From: Pseudomonas viridiflava
GTDB lineage: Bacteria > Pseudomonadota > Gammaproteobacteria > Pseudomonadales > Pseudomonadaceae
Direction of reading: 5' to 3'
Assembly: GCF_900580675.1 (NCBI RefSeq)
Contig: NZ_UTBG01000255.1
Coordinates: 1 to 64,000 of the forward strand
DNA: 64,000 nucleotides
The position numbers were made by a program, and so were the translations under genes. Positions 1 to 8,309 of the stretch are shown in pieces (position 1 is the stretch's first letter; each line of letters begins with the position of its first letter). The notes beneath the pieces were generated by a model, which saw only the letters and a list, made by a program, of their open reading frames with translations, was not told where the DNA came from and did no database searches.

Positions 1-144
1 ATCCAGCACTTGGCCGGTATGAAAGACTCCAAAGTGATCGTCGCGATCAACAAGGACGAAGAAGCACCGATCTTCCAGGTGGCGGATTACGGCCTGGTGG
101 CGGACTTGTTCGAAGCCGTACCCGAGTTGGAGAAGCTGGTCTAA
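1..144 (+). CDS. etfA: Electron transfer flavoprotein alpha subunit, 3' end only
   Basis: Only the last 47 codons are present; the gene begins upstream of the window. The fragment contains the C-terminal FAD-binding signature of ETF alpha subunits ([19 protein letters not shown]), ending in [11 protein letters not shown] is a soluble FAD/AMP heterodimer that carries electrons from acyl-CoA and other dehydrogenases to ETF:ubiquinone oxidoreductase. etfB normally lies just upstream. A strong intrinsic terminator follows 22 bases after the stop, so this is the end of its operon. Confidence 0.93.
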   Translation: MQHLAGMKDSKVIVAINKDEEAPIFQVADYGLVADLFEAVPELEKLV

Positions 145-166
145 TCCAGTCGCTTCACTTATAAAG

Positions 167-195
167 AGCCCGGTCGTATGACCGGGCTTTTTTTT
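167..195 (+). terminator. Intrinsic terminator after etfA
   Basis: An AGCCCGGTC / GACCGGGCT stem with a short loop is followed by a run of eight or nine T. It separates etfA from the solute-binding-protein gene. Confidence 0.9.
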
Positions 196-226
196 GCCTG
201 GCTTTTTGAACATTGGAGAAACCGCC

Positions 227-1036
227 ATGGACCTGCGTCCCGTATTGCTGGCCCTGTTACTGTTGCCGAGCCTTGCCTTCGCCGCCGGCAAATGTGATCG
301 CCTGGTGATCACCGGCAGCCCGGACGCACCGCCCTTGCTCTGGCGCGATCCCCAGGACCCCACGCACCTGATCGGCGCCACCGCCGATGTGTTGCAACAA
401 GTGGCCCAGGACCTCGGCGTGAAAATCGACCTGCTCTACGGCGGCAAGCGCTCCGTGGCCCTGGACGAAGTGCGCAGCGGGCGCATGGACATTCTTGCCG
501 ACGCGCCGCTGAACCTGGGCGAGCTGGAAACCCTCGACTACATCCACCCGGCCCTGATGCAGACCGATTACCTGGTCTGGACCCGCAAGGACTCGGCGCT
601 GCCCTATGCCACCGCTGCCGACCTGCAGGGTTTCAAGGGCGCCGTCTCGGAGCGCGCCCGGCTGAGTCGCGAGTTCGAAGCCCTCGCCGGCCAGCAACTT
701 ACCCTGCAACGCTTCCCCACCCTGACGCCGGCCTTCCAGAAACTGCTGCTGGGTGAAGTGGATTACGTGCTGGCCGGACGTTACTCCGGCATGGCCATGG
801 CCCAGACGCTGGGCATGAGCAACGACCTGATTGCACGCGATGTTCCCATCGACCAGCCTGGCCTGTACCTGGCGATTTCCCATAACTCGGCCTGCAATGA
901 TCCGTGGTTGCGCGGACAGCTCGCCAAAAAGATGACAGAATTGGCCGCGTCTGGTGTGACGGAAGCCGCGCTGCAGCGCAATCTCGAACGTTGGAAAGCG
1001 CAATTGCAACAACCCGTCGGCACCCCAACAAAGTAG
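227..1036 (+). CDS. Periplasmic family 3 solute-binding protein
   Basis: A 269-residue protein with a clear signal peptide (about residues 1-21, LALLLLPSLAFA) and a transporter substrate-binding domain of the amino-acid type (SBP_bac_3). Residues such as GSPDAPPLLWRD and the SGRMDILADAPL segment fit this fold. The ATG at 227 is preferred over an in-frame TTG at 194 because GGAGAA lies eight bases ahead of it and the signal peptide begins there; the TTG sits inside the etfA terminator. No permease or ATPase gene is adjacent, so it may be a sensor-like or orphan binding protein. The DUF4398 gene starts ten bases after its stop, so it probably heads a three-gene operon. Confidence 0.8.
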   Translation: MDLRPVLLALLLLPSLAFAAGKCDRLVITGSPDAPPLLWRDPQDPTHLIGATADVLQQVAQDLGVKIDLLYGGKRSVALDEVRSGRMDILADAPLNLGELETLDYIHPALMQTDYLVWTRKDSALPYATAADLQGFKGAVSERARLSREFEALAGQQLTLQRFPTLTPAFQKLLLGEVDYVLAGRYSGMAMAQTLGMSNDLIARDVPIDQPGLYLAISHNSACNDPWLRGQLAKKMTELAASGVTEAALQRNLERWKAQLQQPVGTPTK

Positions 1037-1045
1037 GGATTTTCA

Positions 1046-1408
1046 GTGACTCTTCGACCTCTTTTCGCGGCCCTCGCCGTTGTCGCTTTGGCGGGATGTG
1101 CAGCCGATCCTGCGCCGAATGAACAAATACGCCTCACCCGGCAAGCCTTGGAACAAGCCAACGCCGTGGGTGCCAACACCGATGAATCACCCGAGCTGAA
1201 ACTGGCCGAAGATAAATTCGCCCAGGCCAAGGCCGATATGGCCGATGAATCCTACAAAGACGCGCGCATGAGGGCTGAACAGGCTGAACTGGACGCGCGC
1301 CTGGCCGAGGCCCAAGTGCTGACCCGCAAAAGCCAGGAACAATTGAACGTGCTCAACACCCGCATCACGCGCCTGCGCAAGCAATTGCAGTTGGGGGAAG
1401 CCCAATGA
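1046..1408 (+). CDS. DUF4398 lipoprotein
   Basis: A 120-residue lipoprotein precursor. A short hydrophobic signal ends in the lipobox LAGC (Cys at about residue 18). The rest is alpha-helical and charged (KLAEDKFAQAKADMADESYK), typical of DUF4398 proteins. The start is a GTG. Its stop overlaps the ATG of the next gene by four bases (ATGA), so the two are translationally coupled. The partner downstream has a related N-terminal region fused to an OmpA domain, suggesting both act in the periplasm at the outer membrane or peptidoglycan. Precise role unknown. Confidence 0.82.
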   Translation: MTLRPLFAALAVVALAGCAADPAPNEQIRLTRQALEQANAVGANTDESPELKLAEDKFAQAKADMADESYKDARMRAEQAELDARLAEAQVLTRKSQEQLNVLNTRITRLRKQLQLGEAQ

Positions 1409-2220
1409 GCCCGATGATCCGTGGTTTGAGTTGCGCCGTGCTGCTGGGCACTGCGGTGCTCGGCGGCTGCGCCAGCCATCCGAATGGCGAGCAGGCCCTG
1501 CAGCAGGCCGGCAGCGACTTCCAGAAGGTCAAGGAAGACGCCAACGTGTTGCGCATCGCGCCCAAGGACGTGATCCGCGCCGGTGAGTCCCTGGCCCGTG
1601 CCGATCGCTTGTCCAGCTACTGGGGCAGCGGGGCGGACGTGGTGCATTACGCCTACCTGAGCCAGCGCTACAGCGCCATCGCCCGTGAGCACACCGAGCA
1701 GGCACTCAACGAAGAGCGCGGCGCCAAGCTCGAACTGGAACGCCAGCGCCTGCAACTGGCCCTGCGTGAAAGCAAGCTGATCAGTGTGCAGCAGCAGGGC
1801 AAGTGGCTCGAAGAACAGATCGCCAGCCTGACCACCACCCAGACCGATCGCGGCCTGGTGATGACCCTGGGCGACGTGCTGTTCGACACCGGCGACGCGG
1901 AACTGAAAAGCTCGGCCAACCGTACAGTGCTGAAAATTGTGCAGTTCCTGCAATTGAACCCCAAGCGCGTGGTGCGTATCGAGGGCTACGCCGACAATAC
2001 CGGCGGAGAGCAGGAAAACCTCAAACTGTCCCGTGGCCGCGCGCAATCGGTAGCCGATGTGCTGGTAGACCTTGGCATCGACGAAAAACGCATCCAGGTC
2101 GAAGGCTACGGCGACCAATACCCGGTGGAAGCCAATGCGTCCGAACGCGGCCGCGCGCAGAACCGTCGCGTGGAAATTGTGTTCTCGGACGAGAAAGGCC
2201 AGTTGGGCGCTGCACGCTAG
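1405..2220 (+). CDS. OmpA-family lipoprotein with N-terminal DUF4398-like region
   Basis: A 271-residue lipoprotein: signal with lipobox LGGC (Cys at about residue 22), a helical DUF4398-like middle section, and a C-terminal OmpA/MotB peptidoglycan-binding domain (about residues 150-265). The domain shows VLFDTGDAELKSSANR, IEGYADNTG and the closing NRRVEIVFSDE, the diaminopimelate-contacting pattern of OmpA-like domains. It should tether the outer membrane to peptidoglycan. It is coupled to the preceding DUF4398 lipoprotein by a four-base overlap. A REP element follows its stop. Confidence 0.87.
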   Translation: MSPMIRGLSCAVLLGTAVLGGCASHPNGEQALQQAGSDFQKVKEDANVLRIAPKDVIRAGESLARADRLSSYWGSGADVVHYAYLSQRYSAIAREHTEQALNEERGAKLELERQRLQLALRESKLISVQQQGKWLEEQIASLTTTQTDRGLVMTLGDVLFDTGDAELKSSANRTVLKIVQFLQLNPKRVVRIEGYADNTGGEQENLKLSRGRAQSVADVLVDLGIDEKRIQVEGYGDQYPVEANASERGRAQNRRVEIVFSDEKGQLGAAR

Positions 2221-2240
2221 CCGCCTGGCGCCAGTCAAAA

Positions 2241-2329
2241 TGTGGGAGGGGGTTTGCCCCCGATAGCGGCGTGTCAGTCACCCAAGAGGTCGACCGAGCC
2301 ACCGCCATCGGGGCAAACCCCCTCCCACA
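2241..2329. repeat. REP-type inverted repeat pair
   Basis: Left arm TGTGGGAGGGGGTTTGCCCC and right arm GGGGCAAACCCCCTCCCACA are near-perfect reverse complements separated by about 49 bases. It lies between an OmpA-family gene and a MocR gene. Confidence 0.85.
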
Positions 2330-2470
2330 TTTGTTTGCGTATACCCCTACAGTTTTTGCTATCACTGCCCGCTACGCTCGACTATTCTGGCAACTGTCCC
2401 CGTACACTTCTAAACTGTGCCGGTATGTTTCACACAAAAATAAAATACCCGTGAAATCGAGTGCTGCGTC

Positions 2471-3913
2471 ATGACCAATCTGTTGCTTTACCAACGTATC
2501 GCCCAGCAACTGGCTGAGGACATCCGGCGCGGTGTCTATCAACCGGGTGAGCGCGTGCCTTCGGTGCGCAAGATGAGCTCGCAGCTCAACGTCAGCCACG
2601 CCACCGTGTTGCAGGCCTACGCCAACCTGGAAGACCAGGGGCTGATCCGGGCGCGGCCGCAATCGGGCTACTACGTGCACCAGACGCCGGCGCTGACCGC
2701 ACCCACGCCGGATATCGCACGGGTCGAGCGCCCGGGGTTGGTCACCCGCAGCAGCATCATTCAGCAGGTATTGGGCGAGTCGCGCCGTGAAGGTGTATTT
2801 CCGTTGGGCGCCGCCGTGCCGAGCGTCGACTACTTGCCGGTGCGTGCGCTGCACCAGCAGTTGGCCAAGGTCACGCGCTTCCAGAGCCCGCGCGCATTCA
2901 GTTACATGTTCAGCCCAGGTTTTGAACCACTGCGCCGCCAAGTGGCGATCCGCATGCGCGATGCCGGCGTGGTCGTCGACCCGTCCGAAGTGGTGATCAC
3001 CCACGGTTGTGTGGATGCGTTGCAAATGTCGCTGCGCGTGCTCACGCGTCCAGGTGATTTGATTGCGGCGGAATCCCCGACGTATTACGGCCTGCTGCAA
3101 TTGGCCGACCTGCTGGGCCTCAAGGTCATCGAGATTCCCAGCGACCCGTCCACCGGCATGAGCCTTGAAGCCTTGCAACTGGCCGCCAACCAATGGTCGA
3201 TCAAGGCCCTGGTGCTGACCACGCGCCTGAGCAACCCCCTGGGTGGCACCATGCCCGAGGAGCGCCAGAAACAGTTGCTGCGCCTGGCCTCGGATTTCGA
3301 CATTCAGATTGTCGAGGATGATATCTACGGCGAACTGATGTTCGAAGTAGGCCGCACCAAGGCACTCAAGGCCTATGACCGCCTGGACCGGGTGATCTAT
3401 TGCTCGAGCTTTTCCAAGACCTTGTCCCCGGGCGTGCGCATCGGCTGGATGATCGCCGGCAAGTACCAACAGGAAATCCAGCGCCTGCAGATGTTCAGCA
3501 CTCACTCCGCGTGCAGCGTCACGCAGATGGGGGTTGCGGCGTACCTGGAGAATGGCGGCTACGACCGTCACCTGCGCTACATCCGCCAGGAATACCGCAA
3601 GAACCTCAGCGCCTTTCAATTGGCGGTGCAGCAGTATTTCCCGGAAGGCACCCAGATGACCCGCCCGACCGGAGGTTTTATCCTGTGGGTCAGTTTGCCC
3701 GGACGGGTCAATACCCAGGAACTGCACGTGCGTGCCCTGCAACAGGGCATCAGCATTGCGCCGGGGTTGATCTTCAGCAATACCGAGCAGTTCAACCATT
3801 GTATTCGCCTCAACTGCGGCACGCCGTGGAACCGCGAGGCAGAGCGTGCGCTGATGACCTTGGGGATGCTCGCCAGCCAGCTATGCCAGGAAACTGCAGC
3901 CGCTGATTTTTAG
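2471..3913 (+). CDS. MocR-type GntR/aminotransferase transcriptional regulator
   Basis: A 480-residue chimera. Residues 1-75 form a GntR winged helix-turn-helix (RIAQQLAEDIRRGVYQPGER, PSVRKMSSQLNVSHATVLQA). From about 90 on is a fold-type I aminotransferase domain with the PLP lysine at K316 in SSFSKTLSPG. Such proteins are PLP-sensing regulators rather than enzymes. The ATG at 2471 gives the full GntR domain. It stands alone between a REP element and an unrelated gene, so its target is not evident; many MocR genes control a neighbour or themselves. Confidence 0.88.
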   Translation: MTNLLLYQRIAQQLAEDIRRGVYQPGERVPSVRKMSSQLNVSHATVLQAYANLEDQGLIRARPQSGYYVHQTPALTAPTPDIARVERPGLVTRSSIIQQVLGESRREGVFPLGAAVPSVDYLPVRALHQQLAKVTRFQSPRAFSYMFSPGFEPLRRQVAIRMRDAGVVVDPSEVVITHGCVDALQMSLRVLTRPGDLIAAESPTYYGLLQLADLLGLKVIEIPSDPSTGMSLEALQLAANQWSIKALVLTTRLSNPLGGTMPEERQKQLLRLASDFDIQIVEDDIYGELMFEVGRTKALKAYDRLDRVIYCSSFSKTLSPGVRIGWMIAGKYQQEIQRLQMFSTHSACSVTQMGVAAYLENGGYDRHLRYIRQEYRKNLSAFQLAVQQYFPEGTQMTRPTGGFILWVSLPGRVNTQELHVRALQQGISIAPGLIFSNTEQFNHCIRLNCGTPWNREAERALMTLGMLASQLCQETAAADF

Positions 3914-4027
3914 GTGGCGTTGAGGCACTGAAAGGGGACAACTCCGATAGCTGGCTAATCACCGCGCTTGTCATGCCGCGCACAACAAGCGAGCATATGG
4001 CCCTCTGCCGTTAACGCTGTAGGCAAT

Positions 4028-4510
4028 ATGACTCCGATTATTCGCGCTGTTTTGGTGATTGGCCTGTTAGGTTTCTGCAACGTCAGCACGGCACTGGCGG
4101 CGACCCCTGTGAGCGAAACCAAGCCAGCGGCGAGCGAACCGCAGCAGACCCCCGCAAAAAAACCAACACCGGCCAAAAAAGCCCCTGTCGCCAAAAAGAC
4201 CACGGCAGCCGCGAAAAAGCGCGCGGCCAAGGCCAAGTCGTCCCGTGAAGTGGCACAAACTCAACTTGCGCCAGCCCAGTTGGACCTGTCATTGCCATCG
4301 GATATGGTGCGGCACATGCAGCCGCTGGGCACCATGCCCAAACCCAAAAGTGTGCCGCTGTTGCCGCCGATGTTCGGCGAGAAACCCGCCGACAACAGTG
4401 CCTTCCAGATCAACGGCCGCCTGCTCAGCAATGAGATGAAGCTGCAACTGCGCAACGAAGAACGCCGTGACGTGGAAGGTGCCGCGTTGGAGTTCGAGTT
4501 CAAGCAGTAA
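4028..4510 (+). CDS. Secreted Lys/Ala/Pro-rich protein of unknown function
   Basis: A 160-residue protein with a signal peptide (about residues 1-23, cleaved after STALA) and a low-complexity Lys-Ala-Pro stretch (PAKKPTPAKKAPVAKK) resembling histone H1-like tails. The C-terminal 80 residues are ordinary. Pseudomonas genomes often label such proteins translation initiation factor 2 because of the low-complexity tail; that name is not supported here. The start at 4028 is chosen because the signal peptide begins there; its ribosome binding site is weak and an in-frame start at 3968 exists. Function not recognised. Confidence 0.65.
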   Translation: MTPIIRAVLVIGLLGFCNVSTALAATPVSETKPAASEPQQTPAKKPTPAKKAPVAKKTTAAAKKRAAKAKSSREVAQTQLAPAQLDLSLPSDMVRHMQPLGTMPKPKSVPLLPPMFGEKPADNSAFQINGRLLSNEMKLQLRNEERRDVEGAALEFEFKQ

Positions 4511-4672
4511 ACTTTTACCGCAAACGTGACGCCGCCTCCTGACCATCTGTCGCAGACTGGTCAGTCACTTTTGTTTTGTGCGAAAAACCCCTGTTAGACC
4601 ATTTTAAAACGGCTGTTTTAGGGCGTACTCTAGCCCGGCCATCCCCATTGAGCCGTCGAGGACCTGCTGGTC

Positions 4673-4927
4673 ATGAAATGCCGTGAAGGCTGTGGCGCTT
4701 GCTGCATCGCCCCCTCCATCAGTTCGCCATTGCCGGGAATGCCTTTGGGCAAGCCAGCGGGCGAACGCTGCCTGCACCTGTCGGTCGAACAGCTATGCCA
4801 GCTGTTCGGGCAACCGGAGCGCCCCGCGGTGTGCAGTGATTTCAAGGCAGACCTTGAGGTGTGCGGCACCGACCAGGCCGATGCGATTCGTTTGATCGGC
4901 TGGTGGGAGCAGATGACGGCGGCTTGA
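4673..4927 (+). CDS. YkgJ-family cysteine cluster protein
   Basis: An 84-residue protein with CREGCGACC at residues 3-11, C39 in GERCLHL, and two further cysteines (PAVCSDF, LEVCGT). The CxxxCxxCC head is the signature of the YkgJ/CxxCxxCC family, thought to bind zinc or an iron-sulfur cluster. It starts after a short AT-rich promoter-like stretch and stands alone. Family function unknown. Confidence 0.8.
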   Translation: MKCREGCGACCIAPSISSPLPGMPLGKPAGERCLHLSVEQLCQLFGQPERPAVCSDFKADLEVCGTDQADAIRLIGWWEQMTAA

Positions 4928-4982
4928 TGGGTTTTACTATCGGAATTTACTTTTCGGAACGTCGACAATAAGGAATACAACA

Positions 4983-5588
4983 ATGGGTTCGCTGAAACGA
5001 ATGGCTGTGTTGTGCGGTTTTACAGTGTTGTTTGCTGCCACTGCCCAGGCTGAAGATTGGCAAGTCGCCAAGGACGAAGACGGTATCAAAGTGTCCCTGA
5101 GTGAAATCGCCGGGTCGAAGTACAAGGCGTATCGCGGTGTGACTACGATCAAGGCGCCTGTCGCAAAAATCGTCGCACTTCAGGAAGACGTGGCCGGTGC
5201 CTGTGCCTGGATCCACGAGTGCAAGTCCCAGAAGCTGGTCGACAAGAAAGGTGACGAGAGCTGGACCTACACCCAGTTCAAAGCGCCGTTCCCAGTCACT
5301 GACCGTGATTCCTACCTGCATATCACCACGACCAAAGCCGCCGACGGCACGCTGACGCGTAAGCTGGAAGGCGTTCCTACCTACAAGCCTGAAGAAAAAG
5401 GCTACGTGCGCGTTGCCCAGGTTGAAGGTTTCTGGAAGCTGGTGCCAAAGGGCGACAACCAGACTGAAGTCACCTATCAGGTGCACACCGAGCCAGGTGG
5501 CAGCGTACCTTCCTGGTTGGCCAACAAGTTCGTGGTGGACGCCCCGTTCAACACGTTGAAAGCCTTGAAAGAACACGCTGAAAAATAA
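4983..5588 (+). CDS. Secreted START-domain (lipid-binding) protein
   Basis: A 201-residue protein with a signal peptide cleaved near ATAQA-ED (about residue 23), then a START/SRPBCC-like domain. Visible family features are EDWQVAKDEDGIKV near the N terminus and FPVTDRDSYLHI in the middle. Bacterial members are secreted or periplasmic and presumed to bind a hydrophobic ligand. It starts 55 bases after the YkgJ-family gene; the AAGGAA site at 4970-4975 supports the ATG. Confidence 0.82.
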   Translation: MGSLKRMAVLCGFTVLFAATAQAEDWQVAKDEDGIKVSLSEIAGSKYKAYRGVTTIKAPVAKIVALQEDVAGACAWIHECKSQKLVDKKGDESWTYTQFKAPFPVTDRDSYLHITTTKAADGTLTRKLEGVPTYKPEEKGYVRVAQVEGFWKLVPKGDNQTEVTYQVHTEPGGSVPSWLANKFVVDAPFNTLKALKEHAEK

Positions 5589-5691
5589 GCGCAGTTGATC
5601 AGGTGCCTCCGACCTTGAGTGGAACGTTTCACGAGCCCTCAAGGTCCAGATAGTTGTAAGCCCACACATGGGTTTTATCGAGGAGGCACCG

Positions 5692-5928
5692 ATGCAAAAG
5701 TGGCAGATTACCTTCGTTGATGATCACGGCGTGCAGTCCGTAGAGCAGTTCACCTGCGATCAAAAGCCCAGCCTTGAAGATGCGGCACACATGATTCGCA
5801 ACAAGTTGGTGCCCGTGGCCGCCGAACTCGACCTCAATGACCTTGAGGGCCGTAAACCCGAGCCAACGGTCAAGATTCTCAAGGACCAGAACAGTATCCA
5901 GATCCTCGACATCTCTCCCGCCGCCTGA
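5692..5928 (+). CDS. Small conserved hypothetical protein
   Basis: A 78-residue acidic soluble protein (starting MQKWQITFVDDHGVQ). A strong ribosome binding site (GAGGAGG, about eight bases ahead) decides for the ATG at 5692 over the in-frame upstream ATG at 5668. No transmembrane segment, signal or known motif is visible. Function not recognised. Confidence 0.65.
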   Translation: MQKWQITFVDDHGVQSVEQFTCDQKPSLEDAAHMIRNKLVPVAAELDLNDLEGRKPEPTVKILKDQNSIQILDISPAA

Positions 5929-6141
5929 ACATTCCCTGTCAGCAAGCAAAGCGCCTCTGGTGGAGGTGTTAGCTTCGCGCTACTCTGCAATTGAGATCAG
6001 CGAATGAATCGCTAAGGTCTGGTCTTGTCAGCTACATGCTTGTTTTCCAGCGGTGATGGTATTGCCGTAGCACCTGCGCCAGTAGGGCGCAGGCTTCGGG
6101 AAGCACGGAAAGTCTATCCATCAATTCGAGGAGCACTTTTC

Positions 6142-6483
6142 ATGAGCACAGCCTATCAAGAAGACATCAGCACCAACGTTCTGCGCCGCATGAAAGAAGG
6201 CGGCTTCGACTTTTCGCGTTTCCACCCCATCGAGTTCTACGCCATTTTCCCGGATGAGGAACGTGCGCGCAGGGCTGCGGGTGAGTTTCGTGGGGAGTCA
6301 CTGAATGCCCAGGTCAGTGCGCGCGACGATGGCGCCTGGTACTTGGAACTGAGCAAAATCATGTTCGCAACCTACGACGGCATAGGAGACTTCGAGCAGG
6401 ACTTTGAGGCGGTGGTCGAGCCTCTGGGCGGCATCATCGAAGGATGGGGCGTCAAGCAAGAGGTGCGTGGGTTACCCATGTAG
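6142..6483 (+). CDS. rraB: RraB-family regulator of RNase E
   Basis: A 113-residue protein matching the RraB family (residues 20-110: GFDFSRFHPIEFYAIFPDEE, LELSKIMFATYDGIGDFEQD, GGIIEGWGVKQ). RraB proteins bind the C-terminal scaffold of RNase E and alter degradosome composition and activity. The start at 6142 is chosen because GAGGAG lies just upstream, inside a longer open frame beginning at 6025. rraA, an unrelated RNase E inhibitor, is also in this window at 57.6 kb. A terminator follows. Confidence 0.82.
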   Translation: MSTAYQEDISTNVLRRMKEGGFDFSRFHPIEFYAIFPDEERARRAAGEFRGESLNAQVSARDDGAWYLELSKIMFATYDGIGDFEQDFEAVVEPLGGIIEGWGVKQEVRGLPM

Positions 6484-6508
6484 CTGGAATTTATGAGCAA
6501 CGCAGCGT

Positions 6509-6540
6509 ATCGGCTGACCTTTGGGTCGGCCGATTTTGTT
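6509..6540 (+). terminator. Probable intrinsic terminator of rraB
   Basis: ATCGGCTGACC pairs with GGTCGGCCGAT (one bulge) and is followed by TTTTGTTTG. Confidence 0.7.
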
Positions 6541-6587
6541 TGTGGCGCAGGAAAATACGCGGAACTTGCGTGGGGTTTTTCAGCACC

Positions 6588-6615
6588 AAAAAAAAGCCAC
6601 CCAAAGAGGGTGGCC
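6588..6615 (-). terminator. Minus-strand intrinsic terminator without an assigned gene
   Basis: GCCACCC and GGGTGGC form a seven-pair stem with a five-base loop. On the minus strand it is followed by eight T. No minus-strand gene is recognised between it and the operon starting at 6897, so it suggests a small minus-strand transcript. Confidence 0.65.
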
Positions 6616-6778
6616 TAAAGGGAAGATCGGTTCGCTGAAGCTGTAGGACGCATCCTGTTCAGCAGATGGTTGCGATTATCCGCAGGTGTGGGCAGGCAGT
6701 GAAATCAACTCTGACTATGCTGTTGATAGCCAAAGCCCGCATTGCGATGAAGCACGCGTCGGAGCACCGGGCATTCTG
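6616..6778 (-). other. Gene-free stretch with possible minus-strand small transcript
   Basis: No convincing protein gene is seen between rraB and the ATP-grasp operon. The minus-strand terminator at 6588 implies transcription entering from the right. A 30-codon minus-strand frame (6722-6814) has no clear ribosome binding site and is not called. The stretch could be a small RNA gene; it matches no RNA family that I recognise. Confidence 0.3.
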
Positions 6779-6795
6779 CGCACCAGGACGGTGCG
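6779..6795 (+). promoter_or_regulatory. NtrC-like binding site
   Basis: CGCACC-AGGAC-GGTGCG is a perfect 6+5+6 palindrome that fits the GCAC-N7-GTGC core of NtrC enhancer sites. It is centred about 60 bases upstream of the sigma-54 -24 element at 6847. Confidence 0.6.
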
Positions 6796-6846
6796 ATCAG
6801 ATCTCATTGGTTATTCAACTCACTGATATTTAAGTGTTTATGCCGC

Positions 6847-6861
6847 TGGCACGGGCCTTGC
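6847..6861 (+). promoter_or_regulatory. Sigma-54 (RpoN) promoter
   Basis: TGGCACGGGCCTTGC matches the sigma-54 consensus TGGCACG-N4-TTGC, with GG and GC at the -24/-12 spacing. Transcription would start near 6872, about 25 bases before the ATG of the ATP-grasp gene. Confidence 0.8.
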
Positions 6862-6896
6862 GATGGTTCTAGCGTCCGGGTGACAAGGAGTACGGC

Positions 6897-8306
6897 ATGA
6901 TCCGCACTTATTACGACGAAATGTACGACGCGGCAGGGCAGGTTCGCCCTCATTACCGCGAATTCGCCCGCTGGTTGGCCGAAACGCCGACAGAACTGCT
7001 GGCCCAGCGCCGGCGTGAAGCCGATTTGCTGTTTCACCGCGCCGGGATCACCTTCACGCTTTACGGAGACGAGCAGGGCACCGAGCGCCTGATTCCCTTC
7101 GACACCATCCCGCGCAGTATCCCTGCCAGCGAATGGCGGATGGTCGAGCGCGGCTGTATCCAGCGGGTCAAGGCGTTGAACATGTTTCTCGCCGACCTGT
7201 ACCACGACCAACGCATCATCAAGGCCGGGATCATCCCCGCCGAGCAGGTACTGGCCAACGAGCAGTACCAATTGGCGATGCAGGGCCTGAACCTGCACCG
7301 CGATCTTTATTCCCACATCTCCGGGGTCGACCTCGTACGCGATGGCGACGGCACTTACTACGTGCTGGAAGACAACCTGCGTACCCCGAGCGGCGTCAGC
7401 TACATGCTCGAAGACCGCAAGATGATGATGCGGCTGTTCCCCGAACTGTTCGCCGCCCAGCGCATTGCGCCGATCGACCATTATCCCAACCTGCTGCTCG
7501 ACACCCTGAAAAGCTCCAGCCCCATAGACAACCCCAGCGTGGTAGTGCTGACCCCGGGGCGCTTCAACAGCGCGTTCTTCGAGCACGCCTTTCTGGCGCG
7601 GGAAATGGGCGTAGAGCTGGTCGAAGGCGCCGACCTGTTCGTGCGCGATGACCGCGTATTCATGCGCACCACCGACGGCCCCAAGGCCGTGGACGTGATT
7701 TACCGTCGCCTCGACGATGCGTTCCTCGACCCGTTGGCCTTCAACCCCGATTCGATGCTCGGCGTGCCCGGCCTGCTGGCGGCGTATCGCCTGGGCAATG
7801 TGGTGCTGGCCAATGCGATCGGCACCGGGGTGGCGGATGACAAGTCGGTGTATCCGTTCGTCACCGAGATGATCCGTTTTTACCTGGATGAAGAACCGAT
7901 CCTGCAGAACGTTCCTACCTTCCAATGCCGTAAGCCTGATGAATTGTCCCACGTGCTGGCCAACCTGCCCGACCTGGTAGTCAAGGAAACCCAGGGTTCC
8001 GGCGGTTACGGCATGTTGGTAGGGCCGGCGTCCACCAAAGCGGAAATCGAAGCCTTCCGCGCCCGGATCAAGGCCAAGCCCCACGCCTATATCGCGCAGC
8101 CGACCCTGTGTTTATCCACGTGCCCGACCTTTGTCGAAAACGGCATCGCCCCGCGGCACATCGACCTGCGTCCGTTCGTGCTGTCCGGCAAGGAAACCCG
8201 CGTGGTGCCTGGCGGCTTGACCCGCGTGGCACTGCGCGAAGGCTCGCTGGTGGTCAACTCGTCGCAGGGCGGCGGCACCAAAGACACCTGGGTGGTCGAG
8301 GATTGA
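6897..8306 (+). CDS. Circularly permuted type 2 ATP-grasp protein
   Basis: A 469-residue cytosolic protein of the circularly permuted ATP-grasp family (formerly DUF404/DUF407). Family features include YYDEMYDA at the N terminus, YYVLEDNLRTPSGVSYMLE, VVLTPGRFNSAFFEHAFLA, VKETQGSGGYGMLVGP (nucleotide-binding loop) and HIDLRPFVL. These enzymes are predicted amide/peptide ligases; no substrate is established. It heads a three-gene operon with an Alpha-E protein (three bases after its stop) and a transglutaminase, a conserved trio thought to make or modify a peptide. AAGGAG precedes the ATG, and a sigma-54 promoter lies upstream, suggesting nitrogen control. Confidence 0.9.
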   Translation: MIRTYYDEMYDAAGQVRPHYREFARWLAETPTELLAQRRREADLLFHRAGITFTLYGDEQGTERLIPFDTIPRSIPASEWRMVERGCIQRVKALNMFLADLYHDQRIIKAGIIPAEQVLANEQYQLAMQGLNLHRDLYSHISGVDLVRDGDGTYYVLEDNLRTPSGVSYMLEDRKMMMRLFPELFAAQRIAPIDHYPNLLLDTLKSSSPIDNPSVVVLTPGRFNSAFFEHAFLAREMGVELVEGADLFVRDDRVFMRTTDGPKAVDVIYRRLDDAFLDPLAFNPDSMLGVPGLLAAYRLGNVVLANAIGTGVADDKSVYPFVTEMIRFYLDEEPILQNVPTFQCRKPDELSHVLANLPDLVVKETQGSGGYGMLVGPASTKAEIEAFRARIKAKPHAYIAQPTLCLSTCPTFVENGIAPRHIDLRPFVLSGKETRVVPGGLTRVALREGSLVVNSSQGGGTKDTWVVED

Positions 8307-8309
8307 AAT

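Noticed and set aside
4028-4510. Translation initiation factor 2 label for the Lys/Ala-rich protein
   Set aside because: It has a signal peptide and no GTPase or IF2 domains; the similarity is low-complexity only.
6847-6861. Possibility that the TGGCAC-TTGC match is chance
   Set aside because: Considered, but the consensus match, the position 36 bases before the start and the adjacent NtrC-like palindrome together make it a good candidate, so it was kept as a feature.
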